Part shown: one piece after another, positions 1 to 13,400 of the stretch
How positions within the stretch are numbered: position 1 is the first letter of the stretch
Layout of the letters: the number at the start of each line of letters is the position of its first letter
Origin: Bugulina stolonifera
Taxonomy: Eukaryota > Bryozoa > Gymnolaemata > Cheilostomatida > Bugulidae
Length of the DNA: 64,000 nucleotides
Direction: 5' to 3'
Assembly (NCBI GenBank): GCA_935421135.1
Contig: OW285188.1
Coordinates: 19,197,233-19,261,232 of the forward strand
Program-made: the position numbers and the translations under genes
The notes under the pieces: generated by a model
Seen by the model: only the letters and a program-made list of their open reading frames with translations
Database searches by the model: none
Told to the model about the DNA's origin: nothing

Positions 1-881
1 ACAAGCCATGTGCTTAGTCAAGGAATTCTGGGCTAAATTCTTAGCAAAACAAACTAAGATTGAATAAAGTACGGTGTGACCAAATTGATTTCTCCAACTA
101 TAAATATCTACTTATGACCATTGAATCAATTAGACCAATTTAATTATGAAAAACTAATTCATAACAGAAAAAAAAAATACTAGTCAATAGAGGAAAAGGT
201 AAAAAGAAATCCCACTTACCTTGCCCCAAATAAACAAAATTTAAGCTAGTAGGGCCATGCAAGAAAAACATGGAGGCATAGAAGGAATAACTAGCAGATT
301 ATTCTCAGCAAACACTTCTATAAAAGTGGTATAACACAAGAAATTGGTATAGCAGGATAACGAACAGCTATCTTATTCTTGGAAAGTTGGGAAAGTATTC
401 AAACAGCAGGATATTATATACATGTATATTCTATTACAGCACGGTATCCATTCTTAGCGGGTAAGCAACTCTTGCCACACTCAATAAAAAGAGGTATAAA
501 AATATAAAGACACAATTCATAAGCTGTACTATATTATTTTGAAGTTGTTCTCTTTTTATATACTGTAGTTCTATTTTTCTTTCCAGGGACTATGAACATG
601 TACGAGTATATTTGACAACCTCATGTTACAGTAGAAGTAGAAAGGTAGGTCTCATAGAGAGGCATCCAAATCTGCACCATATGCCAGGACAGAAAAAAGA
701 AGACAACTTCAGAATAAAACTCACAGTATACTTCTTATACATGTAATTGAAATACATAAGACAGCCCATCTAGTAGCCTAACATACAGGTATACCATAAA
801 ATAAACAGCAATGTCTGGTATTAGGATAAATGGAAAAGGTCAAAGGTTGTAAGGTTGAAGCAAGGAGGAGGTTACCACAGA
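1..881. other. 3' flank of gene B
   Basis: No coding region is seen. It should contain the gene B 3' UTR. There is no canonical minus-strand AATAAA; variants TATAAA (555-560) and ATTAAA (139-144) are the only candidates. Confidence 0.4.
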
Positions 882-1444
882 CTAATTGCTAGGGTTAGTA
901 TGAGTTCTAGAGTTTACACATGCTATTGTGCTATTTGAAGAACTAAAACGGCTAGCTGGTTTATCTATATACAAAGTAGGAAATTTGGGCACACTGCCAG
1001 CTCGAGAAAGACGTCTATAGGAAGGAGTAAGGTGCGATCTTTGATACACAGTAGAGTATGCATGAGAAGAGCTAGAACTAGATGATGTAGAGCTACTTGA
1101 ATCATCATTCGCTCTCAGTTCACCTTTCTCTCGAAGTTCAGAGGTCGAGACAGGATGAGTGGGCTCTCCTAATCCTGAGACGTTATTAGTGCGTACTCTG
1201 AATTCATAGTCGTACATGTCTAACTCTAACCCTTTGATAACAACTGTCGTAGCCAGAACTCCTGTGATGTGTGTGTCCCAAATTAATGACTTGCTAGGAG
1301 CACGACCTTCCACAACATATGTAGACTGAATGTCTCGTATAGAGGGCGGCCATCTTAGTTTTACTGATTTAGTTACTACGTTAATCTTCATGATGGTTGG
1401 TGCCACAGACGACATGTCGTATACAGGCAACGACTCCGCTGACC
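882..1444 (-). CDS. Gene B, terminal exon: second FN3 and Ser-rich tail
   Basis: Acceptor TGTCGTAG; phase 1 in; stop at 882-884. FN3 strands are V-K-L-R-W-P-P-S-I-R-D, S-T-Y-V-V-E-G-R and Y-D-Y-E-F-R-V-R-T-N-N-V-S-G-L-G. A poly-Ser run and a basic tail follow (Y-R-R-L-S-R-A-G-S-V-P-K-F). The protein ends here, so unlike UNC-89 or vertebrate obscurin no kinase follows the FN3. Confidence 0.85.
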
Positions 1445-4400
1445 CTACGACACAGGAAGTATTACTGTAAAACATACCGACTAGTATGGCTAAGCAACTT
1501 TGTCTGCAAAAAATTGAATTGAAAGTCTGAGATTTGAAATGCTGTTTCATGTAATAGTACAACAATACTGTTAGACTTTGAAGTACTATACAATGCCAAT
1601 TTTGATAAATTTGAAACTAACAATTGCAGATTTGACTCAATATGCAACTACCTAATCTATCGACAGATCCAAAGCGACGTCGTGGTTGAAGTATGGGTGT
1701 TGAGCCATATCTGTCTATCGTATTAGATATGTACCCATCCACTTCCTGGTACATAGGGTGATCTTTATATGAACTGTAATGTATTATACAGGTTAGTAAA
1801 ATCTCTCATCTCGTATACTACTAAATAAATATGATGGCCACCATGATCTTTGTTAGATTGTGATTCTCTAGTTATCAAATATAAATCTTGTACACTCCGA
1901 GTATACCCCCCATCTATGGTGTATAAAATGTGTCTTTAGGTTTGAGGGATAATCACAACGAATCTGACTGTATAACTTTCACATTGACAAAAAGCCTCAT
2001 TCTAAAGGTGCAAACACACGGGAGCGTTTTGGGGCGAGCGTTTTCTGAGCAAGCGTCAAACGCTATGCCCTTGATAAACACACGGGGCGAACGATGAGCG
2101 TGGCGATTTGTCAATTAGCAAATAATATTTCAGTGTCTATTCGCTTTGTTACAACACACGTGTTTAAGTTTACGAACTCTGTTCATCAGCCAATCAGCAT
2201 CGAGCAATTCGTCCCAATACCTCAGCTGGCACTCTGGCGATTCGCGAGCGTCAGATTTGCTCCAAAACGCTCTCGTGTGTTTGCACCTTAACTGAGATGC
2301 ATTTTCTCATTCAACAGTCTTGCTTTGTTTACTCTCACTGTTCACCATATACATATGTATATACTACTCACCTATATGTGGGAATAAGACTGGAAGAGTA
2401 CTGTCTGTGATTCCTCTCCTTTGGTTCGTTCGTAGATAATCTATGACCTGATGTGGGGTCGTGGTTATTAAGAGATCTCGTACTTTGAAGTGAAGATGAC
2501 AGATTAGTCGATGATGTCATAGAGTTAAATGAGTCATTGTAACCACCAATGGGTGTCGAGTGAGTGAGACTTGTGTCGACAGAGTGCCTGGTTGGTGTGG
2601 TAGGTGAACGTACAGGGGAGATTCTATCTATTATACAAACAAGGAAATACGAGACCCTTACACACCGAGAGGCTGGATACACGCAGGTGGTTGGTGGGTA
2701 GCCAGTGACCAATCATAGAGCCTGGCATATGTCAGGCAGTGGCTAGCATTATGGCAGTATATATTAGAGGTATGTACATGTATAGCAAGACAGGGCTATC
2801 CTGCTTTAGATGAACAGGTTATCACACGCTAGGTGCTCCTGGGTAAACAGGTATATATATATACATGACTATTCTAACAGGAATACAATGACACGCTTGA
2901 AGTATATTTAGATACCCACAATGCAACAGTATTGAAGTGATCATCTCAAATATTTCCAATCAATTTTGTCAAACAAGTATGAAGCTGTGTCATTATATTC
3001 CGAAATATTGGAAGACTAGATATAGGGTGGCCATCTGTATGCGAGGCGTGATCACGTACTGTTACAGTATTTATAACACAATGGTATTGCCAGGTATTTG
3101 CCAGGGCTGAAGGGTCACCACAAAGTCAACTCCTAACATGTGACTACTTACTGCTATCCAATGTAGGCATGTACTTCTTCTCAAGCTTAGAGAGTAAGCT
3201 GGAGCTACCCATGTCCTTCCATTTGCCTGGCCTAACCATCAATGATACACTTGGTGGGCTCTCCTCTCCAGCTCCATTCTGTACAATGATACGATACCTC
3301 ATTCCTTGGTCGGAGGAAGGTAACTCTACACCTGTATCTCTGTAAAAACAAGTTTATGATATCACCTATATGTGATCTGGTATTGGATTATTCAATGATT
3401 TTATTTCTGCATCGTAATAGTGTGTCTGTAGGCCTATATCTATATGGAAAGCACATGTGCATGTGAATGTATGTGCATGTGTATGCAGCACAGTTGCAAC
3501 CAAATGCTCGCATATAACTAGACAATAATAAAAAGACAATATTGCTAACATCAGAAACATCTTATGTTGGGAAAGTTAAACACAATAATACTGGAATCGC
3601 TTCTTACTTCAGGCCAGATCTGACTCTCCTCCAGTCATTTCCTGCCTCGCACGACTCTACATGGTAGGTTAAACCCTTCATATCAGAGAAGTAGTCTGGT
3701 ACTTCCCAACTCAGGATAAACTGGTTAGTTTTGTGAGATCTATTAGCCACAGGTTTACCTAGTATGGGACTGAGAGGGCCTACAAGAATGAACAGACACA
3801 TTAAATAACTGTACTGAAGTCAGTAAATCTAAAAATTAGTAGAAAGTATTTTGATAGCTGCTGTATCATACTAATATTATGTAGAGATTGTTTATTATGC
3901 ACAAACTTTCGACTTCCTAAAATATATTTAATAAAATATTTATTTCTTTGCCATTCAATCCAATTTATATGGAACTATGTTAGCTCACCTGAAATGGCAG
4001 AGGAATCCTTAGCCCGTACATCTCTTTCTCTGTCGGTTGGCTCCTGAAATATTCACTTATACCATGTAACATGAATTAGATAGACTATTAAACACCACCG
4101 ACTGGTACTAGTGGAAACAGTTTGAGAGGGGAATCATTCCTGGGGAATATATGTGTAGCATGTACATGTATGTATGCATCCAGAATAAATATTGTAAGAA
4201 TCACATGTTGAACAAGTACAGGAAAAGGTGTATTGCTATTACACAGGGTCTAGTGAGGTGGAAAGAACAAGGGGTAAACAAAAAGTTTCAATGTACACGT
4301 AGGCCCAAGTGCAAGATTAAATAGCTATCATATACCCAGGCACCTTGAGCTCTGCCTGAAGAAGCTGAGGTTGACTGTGTACAGCACCATAATCTAAGTT

Positions 4401-7400
4401 TGAAGAATGACTGCTTCCTACATAACCAGGAATCGTGTCGTGGCTATTATCTGCCTCCACTCGCGGAAGATCCGAAAGAGAGGGTACAACTTTAGCATCA
4501 CCCTGAGTTCTATCACTGCTACTAGACACTGCATTGACCTCTACAGATTGACCATTACTTTTAGAAGTTGGGGAAGATCCTGATTGCAAGTTTTCTCTGA
4601 TATAACCCTCATTGTCTCCCATGCCTTCTTTGGTAAGTTTAGAATCAAGAGATACAGTCACCGTTTCTTCTCCCACTGATTGGTCCTGTCGGATTAGTTG
4701 CTTTGATAATCCCCTAGGAAATCTATTGACCAACTCCTCTGTCTGCTTTGATGTTGCAGAAACATCTATCATAGAGTTGTCCACATCAGGGCCAACTGAG
4801 ATCACAGGTCTAGCACTGTCCACTTCATCTGGAATAACAGGTCTTGTACTGTCCACTTCACCTGAGATCACAGGTCTAGCACTGTCCACTTCATCTGAGA
4901 TCACAGGTCTAGCACTGTCCACTTCATCTGGGATCACAGGTCTAGCACTGTCCACTTCATCTGGGATCACAGGTCTAGCACTGTCCACTTCACCTGAGAT
5001 CACAGATCTAGCACTGTCCACTTCATCTGGGATCACAGGTCTAGCACTGTCCACTTCATCTGGGATCACAGGTCTAGCACTGTCCACTTCATCTGGGATC
5101 ACAGGTCTAGCACTGTCCACTTCATCTGGGATCACAGGTCTAGCACTGTCCACTTCATCTGGGATCACAGGTCTAGCACTGTCCACTTCATCTGGGATCA
5201 CAGGTCTAGCACTGTCCACTTCATCTGGGATAATAGGTCTTGCAGTATCTACTTCAGTTATCTCTTCCTTATCTATGGACCCACAATCCTTAGGTTTGAG
5301 TATTCCACTGAGTTTTCCTTGTTCAACACTATTGTTTTCCGACACAAGGTCCATAGAAACCTTACAGGGTAAAGCAGAAAAGAAGGGGGAGTAACACAAC
5401 ATACAAGAGCTTGAAATATATTTTCTAATAACATTATGATCATGTTATTATATTTCCTGCGAAGAACAGGCACACAAAAAAGGTGGTGTAAAATAATAAA
5501 TACACTGGGGTGAGCGGGAGAGAAGGGGAAGAGCTTGTAACAGTTAAACAATTGAGAAACGAATAACCATAACAGTTCCAGGACAAGGTAGTATATACAC
5601 AAGACATGATATAACTATAACACAACAGCAATTTTACCTTGATTGCAGTCCATGGCATATTATTATTCTCTTCAGCCAGTTTTCCATCCCTGAAACATAA
5701 AATATAATATGATGGGTACGTGACCACCAAATAAACAATGTGACAAATATTACAAAATAAAACATGTTCTATGTTTACCATTATGGCTATATGCAACACA
5801 AATGCGACATGGTTATCATATTGAGAAGAGAAGGATGTACTTGAACAGCTAGGTAAAATATTCATATAGATTTGTAATCTCAAAATGTTTACGTCTAATG
5901 ATCCATTCTTCACATTGAGAGGCTACATTTACAGCTGCCGTTGTGACTCCCTTCTGTTACTCATAAACATGCGGTACTGTCAATCATCACAACGTATACT
6001 CTTCAGTCATTCGCTAGTGCCATGGTTGGAGACAAAGAATAAGTCTCATCATCTGCCTACCTTTGTTGGTTTGTCGAAAGTACCTCACCATTTTCTATCC
6101 TCGAAACTTTCATCTCCAAATTATCACCATCATCCGCTCCAACCAGTTTCTCTACTACTGCAGACTCTAGCGTTGGCTCTTCTTTGTCCAATGAGCAGGT
6201 AGCTACTAGTTTCTTGCGTGGTGGTTGATCAATTTCACTTTTAACAGCATCCATCTCCTCAACGACCCCAAACTCTTGCGCAGTGTCTGCTTTCGACTTG
6301 GTGGTTGACTCTGGCTGAGCGCCAAGATTTGTGACTTGTTTGGATGAATTAGCTCTATCAGACTTGTCAGTGTTATCACCAATCTCTTTTTGGCGAGAAT
6401 CATCTGTAGAGCCTGCTTCCTCCAGGGCATCGGTCTGTTCTATAGTAGCCATAACTTTATCTCGATCACCAGAATCTGGCCCTTCAGTAACCACTGGTTC
6501 CTCAGCCATTTCTCTCTCCACATCTGTAATAGGAACTTGTTCTTCAATAGTCTCTGCTGATTTGGCCTGTTCAGGCTCCACAGTAACAGATGGCCTTCTA
6601 GACAAGTTTTGAACAGTCAGACCCTCTGGTTGGTCTTTCTCTACCTCTCCAACTGCTACTTGTTCTTCTACAGTCTCAGCAGATTTAGCCTGTTCCGGTT
6701 CTACAGTAACTGATGGCCTTCTAGAAGATTCCTCAGGTGTAAGTTTCTCTGATCTCTTGTCCACTCCACCGACTGCAACCTGCTCTTCCACAGTTTCTGC
6801 TAGTTTAGATTGTTTAGGCTCAGTGGTGACTGAAGGCCTTCTAGAAGATTCCTTGCTACTAGAGTCCCCATTATCTTCTACCTCTCCCACTGCCACCTGC
6901 TCCTCAATGATCTCTACAGATTTAGCTTGTTCAGGTTCAACTGTAACAGAAGGTCTTCTCACATCATTGTTCACATTCAGGCTGTCTTTTTCTTGGTTCT
7001 CAGCCTCTCCAACTGCTACTTGCTCTTCAATGATTTCTGTAGATTTTGTTTGATCGGTTTCTATGGTAACAGAAGGTCTTCTACTTGGTTCATTGACCTC
7101 TTCAGTCTTCAAAAATTGTTCATCCAAGTCTTTTGGTTCAGATTCTGATAAAGGTTTGGAATCTACAGCATCATTGGTATCAGAAGATTTATTTGTGTCT
7201 TCTGGCTTAGATTTAGCCTTAGGTTTAGGATGACGGATATCACCTGAGAATATGAATATAGAAATACGCTAGTTTATATTAATCATAGCCTTAAGAAAAG
7301 TTATATCAAATCCAGTGCCAAACTAGAACATTGTTGTTAGTTTATTTTAGTATGTGCATAGGCTGAAAGCAAACTGAAACTCTACAGGCAATAGAAAGAA

Positions 7401-10400
7401 AACAATCAAAGAAGCGTGCTGAAGACTAAGCTATCAAAATAAATTACAGAATCCATCTCTTTGCTATTGATAGAATGTGTTAGTAGAATATAATTATAGT
7501 TTTATGTACAATCAGAGCCCAATCATTTTCGAGCATGGAAGCTGAAAATAAAACATTCAAAACTATTGTTAGTGAGATAAGACACCATAGTAATACTAAC
7601 CTGGTCTATCACCTGGTAATGAATAGAATGAAGGTAGTACATTTAAATAATTATATGAAACATTTACCTTGGAAATTGTCTTGGTGTGCTCAAACTGTTG
7701 TTAACATCAACAGTACATTTTGGGAACCAAAAAAATAAAAAACCAATAATTTATCCTACCAGAACTGAAAAACACAAAACTTTGAAACATTTAGGACAAT
7801 TCTCCAAACTGTGAGGCTGGCTAAAGTTAGTCAGTAATGTACAGCGTACACCTGCTTACATGTATACACATTTACGCACATCATACTGTTTTGGTAAAAC
7901 ATACTACATACACGTGTACATCACACATGTGTCTATTATTGAAGAGCTGTTACGAAACATAATGCATTAGAAGTTATAACAATAACATACCAACAGTGAC
8001 TTTCACTGTAGACTCTTCCTCTCCATGTTTATTGGAGGCTACAACAGCGTATTCTCCTGCGTCCAGCACGCCTGGCTCATTCACAATCAGAGTGTATGAC
8101 TCATCATCAACAAACAGGAAAGAGTACTTCTCACCTCGACTAGGCAATGCCTTATAGTTGTGTAACCTAAGAACATGAATATACAAAAGCTTACTTGAGA
8201 AAACCTGTACAGAGAAAGACTTGGAGAGGAGGCAATTACTGACTGAGAATCAATATAAAGGTGATATCTACTAAAGAGGTATTAAAATGTATCGCCATGA
8301 ATTGCTTGGCATCCTTCGAGCTGAGAAATAATAGCCCAATGAGGAACAAGTTCGGCATTATATTATGCTATCATTAAATATAAAGTTATTAAATAATGAA
8401 TGCATACAGCCAATCCGTGATAGTGTAGTGGTAAGTATCCCCGCCTGTCAATAAAAAACAGTTTGCGGGAGATCGGGGTTCGATTCCCCGTCACTTCCCG
8501 TCACGGAGAGTTCTATTTTTGTATCTATGCATGAAATCAGTTGATTTTGAAACATACATGGGTATTTTTATGCCTGAGGTAAACAGCCAATCCGTGATAG
8601 TATAGTGGTAAGTATCCCCGCCTGTCATTGAAAAGCAGTTCGCGGGAGACCGGGGTTCGATTCCCCGTCACGGAGAGCTCTGTTTTTGCAAGTATGCACA
8701 ACAGCTGTTGATGTTGAAACATATATGCATATGTTTGAACCTGATGTATTCAGCAAATCCGTGATAGTATAGTGGTAAGTATCCCCGCCTGTCATTGAAA
8801 AGCAGTTCGCGGGAGACCGGGGTTCGATTCCCCATCACGGAGAGCTCTGTTTTTGCAAGTATGCACAACAGCTGTTGATGTTGAAACATATATGCATATG
8901 TTTGAACCTGATGTATTCAGCAAATCCGTGATAGTATAGTGGTAAGTATCCCCGCCTGTCATTGAAAAGCAGTTCGCGGGAGACCGGGGTTCGATTCCCC
9001 GTCACGGAGAGCTCTGTTTTTGCAAGTATGCACAACAGCTGTTGATGTTGAAACATACATGCATATGTTTGAACCTGATGTATTCAGCAAATCCATGATA
9101 GTATAGTGGCAAGTATCCCCGCCTGTCATTGAAAAGCAGTTCGCGGGAGACCGGGGTTTGATTCCCCGTCACGGAGAGCTCTGTTTTTGCAAGTATGCAC
9201 AACAGCTGTTGATGTTGAAACATATATGCATATGTTTGAACCTGATGTATTCAGCAAATCCGTGATAGTATAGTGGTAAGTATCCCCGCCTGTCATTGAA
9301 AAGCAGTTCGCGGGAGACCGGGGTTCGATTCCCCGTCACGGAGAGCTCTGTTTTTGCAAGTATGCACAACAGCTGTTGATGTTGAAACATATATGCATAT
9401 GTTTGAACCTGATGTATTCAGCAAATCCATGATAGTATAGTGGTAAGTATCCCCGCCTGTCATTAAAAAGCAGTTCGCGGGAGACCGGGGTTCGATTCCC
9501 CGTCACGGAGAGCTCTATTTTTGCATCTATGCATGACATCATATGATTTTGAAATGTTATGGATAATTTTATGTCCGAGGTAAACAGCCAATCCGTGATA
9601 GTATAGTGGTGAAATCTATGACGGTATGGAGGCGAGCAGTCGCTATTTTTGAAAATCAGTAACAGACTGTGAATCAATTAATACCCAAAGAGCATAAATT
9701 CTTTGCATACTCCTACGACCTTAAGTCAATAGTCAGCATTTATAGGTCCACAGCAGCAATAATTAACGCAAAATAGTTTGATTGACTTGTTGGGAAAAGG
9801 GAGAAGACTTCAAAATAAAACTCAGTTTGAAATGGTTGTTTTAGGAGAAGGCAAATCCAAAAATCATAAATGCAGGTAAAACTATTGATGTACGAAAGCT
9901 TACCACTTGATCTCAGGTTCCGGATCAGCAGATATCTTACAGTCGAGTCTGATAGAACTTCCATCTTCTGCTACATCTGATGTTAAATGCTTCACAAACT
10001 TTGGCTTCGAACCTTTCAGTATCTCCTCATTCTCTGGTTTCACTGTAACCTCTAGCATAAAGACAATTGTATTTTGTACATTAACTATATTAATATAGAT
10101 CAACGCATATTATATTCTAGTTTTTTGGCTCAAAATGTTAAATGTGCACCGTAAAACCCAAGCAATATATGTGACATACAGCCAATATTGGCTACTTTTT
10201 GCATCTTAGATTTCAATAAACTCTAACTAAGGTTCATTCTTAACAAAGATCTGTTGGAGAAATATCCAACTGAAGAAAGTTTCATAAAGATCTTCAAATG
10301 CTCTTAACCCAATCAGCACATTTCCTGTAAGTTTCCATTTATTCACTACCAATATGCCTTTACAAGGATTTCTTACATAATAATAATGGTAATCTAGTAC

Positions 10401-13400
10401 AGACCTACATGGACTAATACTACATTATTATACTGGTCCATTCCCCAGCTTCCCCTCACCTGAAGCCTTGGTAGTGATCCTGAGTGAACCTTCACATTCC
10501 TCCTTACCATGACTGTTAGTAGCCACTACCTTATACCTTCCTGCACTGTCCCATGACAACCCCTCCAGTGATACGCTGTATTCATTATCTGCACATGCAC
10601 ATACAATGTTTATACGTTACACCCACTTTCTATTCCTCAATTTCATGAACTTTCAAGTTACAGCATAATATATCTACATCTATTTCTCCTCTATCGGACA
10701 AACTAAACACACTAGATTACTATTCAGCGAGTCTCATACTGGCATTTCATCATCCTACAAATCCTAAATTCCATTAATTTCTCATGTCTTCACCACCTTC
10801 ACCACCTTCACCACTACCACTCAAAATGATAGTCAAGTAAACACCTTGACTACAACACTCTTCCATATCATCACCTGCACAGTAAAACATTACATAATAT
10901 GAAACCAATCCTACCTTTCTGTGAGAAAACAGCTCTCCACTTTCTCAGCTCTTTCCCATCTTTGTACCACTTTATGGTGGGTTTTGGATCGCCGCCCACA
11001 ATGACAGACAGTTTAACAGAACCTCCCTCTATAAGTACATACAATGTTGCTTTGTAGTCAACCATACATGCACATGAGCACTGTGCATACAGGTAGCATA
11101 TACAGTGTATATGTTATACACATATTAAAGATTTTTAATGTCATCTAATGAATGAAATTAGAGCATAACTGTAACCTTTAGCCGGAACAGAACAATCTAG
11201 AAAGCAAAATCACAGTCTATTTTCACAGGTAGAAGATAGACACAGCACTCACTAGCAGCTACGACCTCCTCCAGCAATGCAGTACTAAACTGAGGCTTCA
11301 GTATGACTGGCTGTGGTGACTTCTCTTTCCTCTCACCCTTCTTCCTGTCTACCGGCTCTTCACTCGCTGATTTCAGAGCAGAATCTGCTTCAGAATCAGC
11401 AGCAGTGTAGTAGGAGGTGGAGATGTCGGTAGATGCTGTCATGTAAGCATCAGTTTCTGGAGAAATATACAGCATATAGCTACTTACACAAGTTCACTCG
11501 TGAGCTGTTGAACACAAGGTGTAGTTATCCTCTCCCGATTGGGAGAAGACAACTTTGAGATGCATACAATAGTTTGTGTGCAATGTGTAAGTTACTGGAA
11601 TTACTATTGTGATTTTTAGAAAAACAAGCAAAGTCGGTTACCATGCGGTGAATAATTAATAATTTTATAGGATTCTACATGTACTCAATGATGTAGGCAT
11701 ACAATGTAGGTAGTGTATGTCTTATAGCCAGTGCATCCCCGTTAGTGCATGAGCATTGCTTGTAGTTAGTAGAACTTTGCAAAAACACAATCCCACTCCG
11801 AATGGGGATAATGCATATTATGATTATTGCTCGGGTGCAAGAAATTCAAATTTTATTGAAAGTGTCTTTAATAATTTTCTATTATATTGCCACATTATCT
11901 GTTATTATCCAACAGGGTACTAGGGAACAGCCAGCAACAACTCTATCAACAGTGTCCGAGTCGTAGTTAGGAGTTACCTGCCCAAAAGTAACTACTCAAT
12001 GCTGCAACTGAATACCAAATCCTCCAACATAGTGATTTCACACGTCATACAAAATAGAACCTATGTGTAGCAGATCTGCAATTCTAGAAAGGACACTAGC
12101 TGTGGCCAAGTGTACAACTAGTAGCTAAGTGCGAGGCGTGTGTTAGTAGCATATACCGCTAGTAGCACGGTGTTTAAATGGTTCATAACCATCACACATG
12201 TAATACCTGCTACTGCCATATTCATAACTGTTGTACTGCAATCAGCGTGGACAAACATGGACTGCTTGTTAAAGGCAGCCGTCTCGGCTTCATAGTGAGT
12301 GTTCATTAGCTTCCCTACGTGACAACAGAATGACCTTGAGCAGACGATATTAACATTACATATTAGGTCAATCTAAGAGATATGGAGTTACTCAATAGTA
12401 AACATACAAATGTACCTTACGAAAATGAAGCTGTCATCTCTCGTTCCTAATTTTTCCAATAGTCTGTGAAGAAGTAATTAATCAAAATTCAATCTTAAGA
12501 TTTACACAATACTGACTGAAACGTCAACACCAGGATTGGCACTAGCACTTTGCTAAAGAGTGATGAGATGGCTAAAACCGCTCTCTACTCAATATTTAGC
12601 TGCAAACTTTGATAATTAATATACAGATACACATGTAAACATAATCACAGAGTAAGACATCAGATTGTCTTTTCTGACCAACTAAAAATCTCAGTTTATC
12701 TGCATTGCAAGCGATTTCTAACTATTGTACGTACAATGCATATAAATCTTAGAGTATTGCCACAAATACAAAATATCAAATTATGAGTGCTTCACATCTA
12801 GTGATATCATGTTTACTCTAATAAATTAAACACATTCCGTAGAAATTCAATCAAATTTAAATTAGACCGTTATTTTGTGAACAATATTGTTAAACAACAA
12901 AAAGCTAGCGAGCTGTTAAAATTTAGCAAGGCTACCATTTAAATAGTATAAACAAATATCATATCTACATGTATATGTATGCCTAGATAGCGATGAGTTG
13001 ATGCATACATATATATGTAGGCACCATGTACAATGAATAGCATAACTATGACCAAATAAGTATGGCATTTCATGTTTTATGCAATAGTGGCAATAGTTCA
13101 GTCGTGCTAAATGACATTACATTTCGAAAGTGGCTTCACCGTAATTAATTTCAAATAATGCATACTATTTTATAAAAATAAACATGACCACATCCATAGA
13201 AACTTAGTTAGAACATTTCTATAAAACACTGACATTTTATTAGTGTTAGTTGTAATAGTAGTATAATTAAACACTAGAATAAATACATACTAGTACCTGC
13301 GTCCAATATTTGATTCGAAACGCTCGAATCAAAGTGAACAAAAATGGTCTGCTGATTATAGGCAGCAGTATCTGCTTCATAACGCGTGTTCACTAATTGG

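Larger units (their letters stand above)
8405..9611 (+). repeat. 167-bp tandem array of tRNA-Asp units
   Basis: Unit = 85-nt tRNA plus about 82 nt of spacer (TTTTTGCAAGTATGCACAAC ... GATGTATTCAGCAAA). Starts at 8591, 8758, 8925, 9092, 9259, 9426 are exactly 167 apart. The outer spacers (before copies 1, 2 and 8) are a different version (GGTAAACAGCCAA), so the middle units arose by later amplification. Confidence 0.95.

Noticed and set aside
2094..2291. 65-codon + frame
   Set aside because: Lies inside the 283-bp MITE; too short and unsupported.
4612..5394. 260-codon + strand frame
   Set aside because: Antisense shadow of the 33-bp repeat exon of gene B.
8405..9611. CRISPR-like regular array
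   Set aside because: The repeated unit is a tRNA gene with near-identical spacers in a eukaryotic intron.
8537..9677. Six similar minus-strand frames of 60-113 codons
   Set aside because: They run antisense through the tRNA-Asp tandem array; their likeness comes from the 167-bp DNA repeat.
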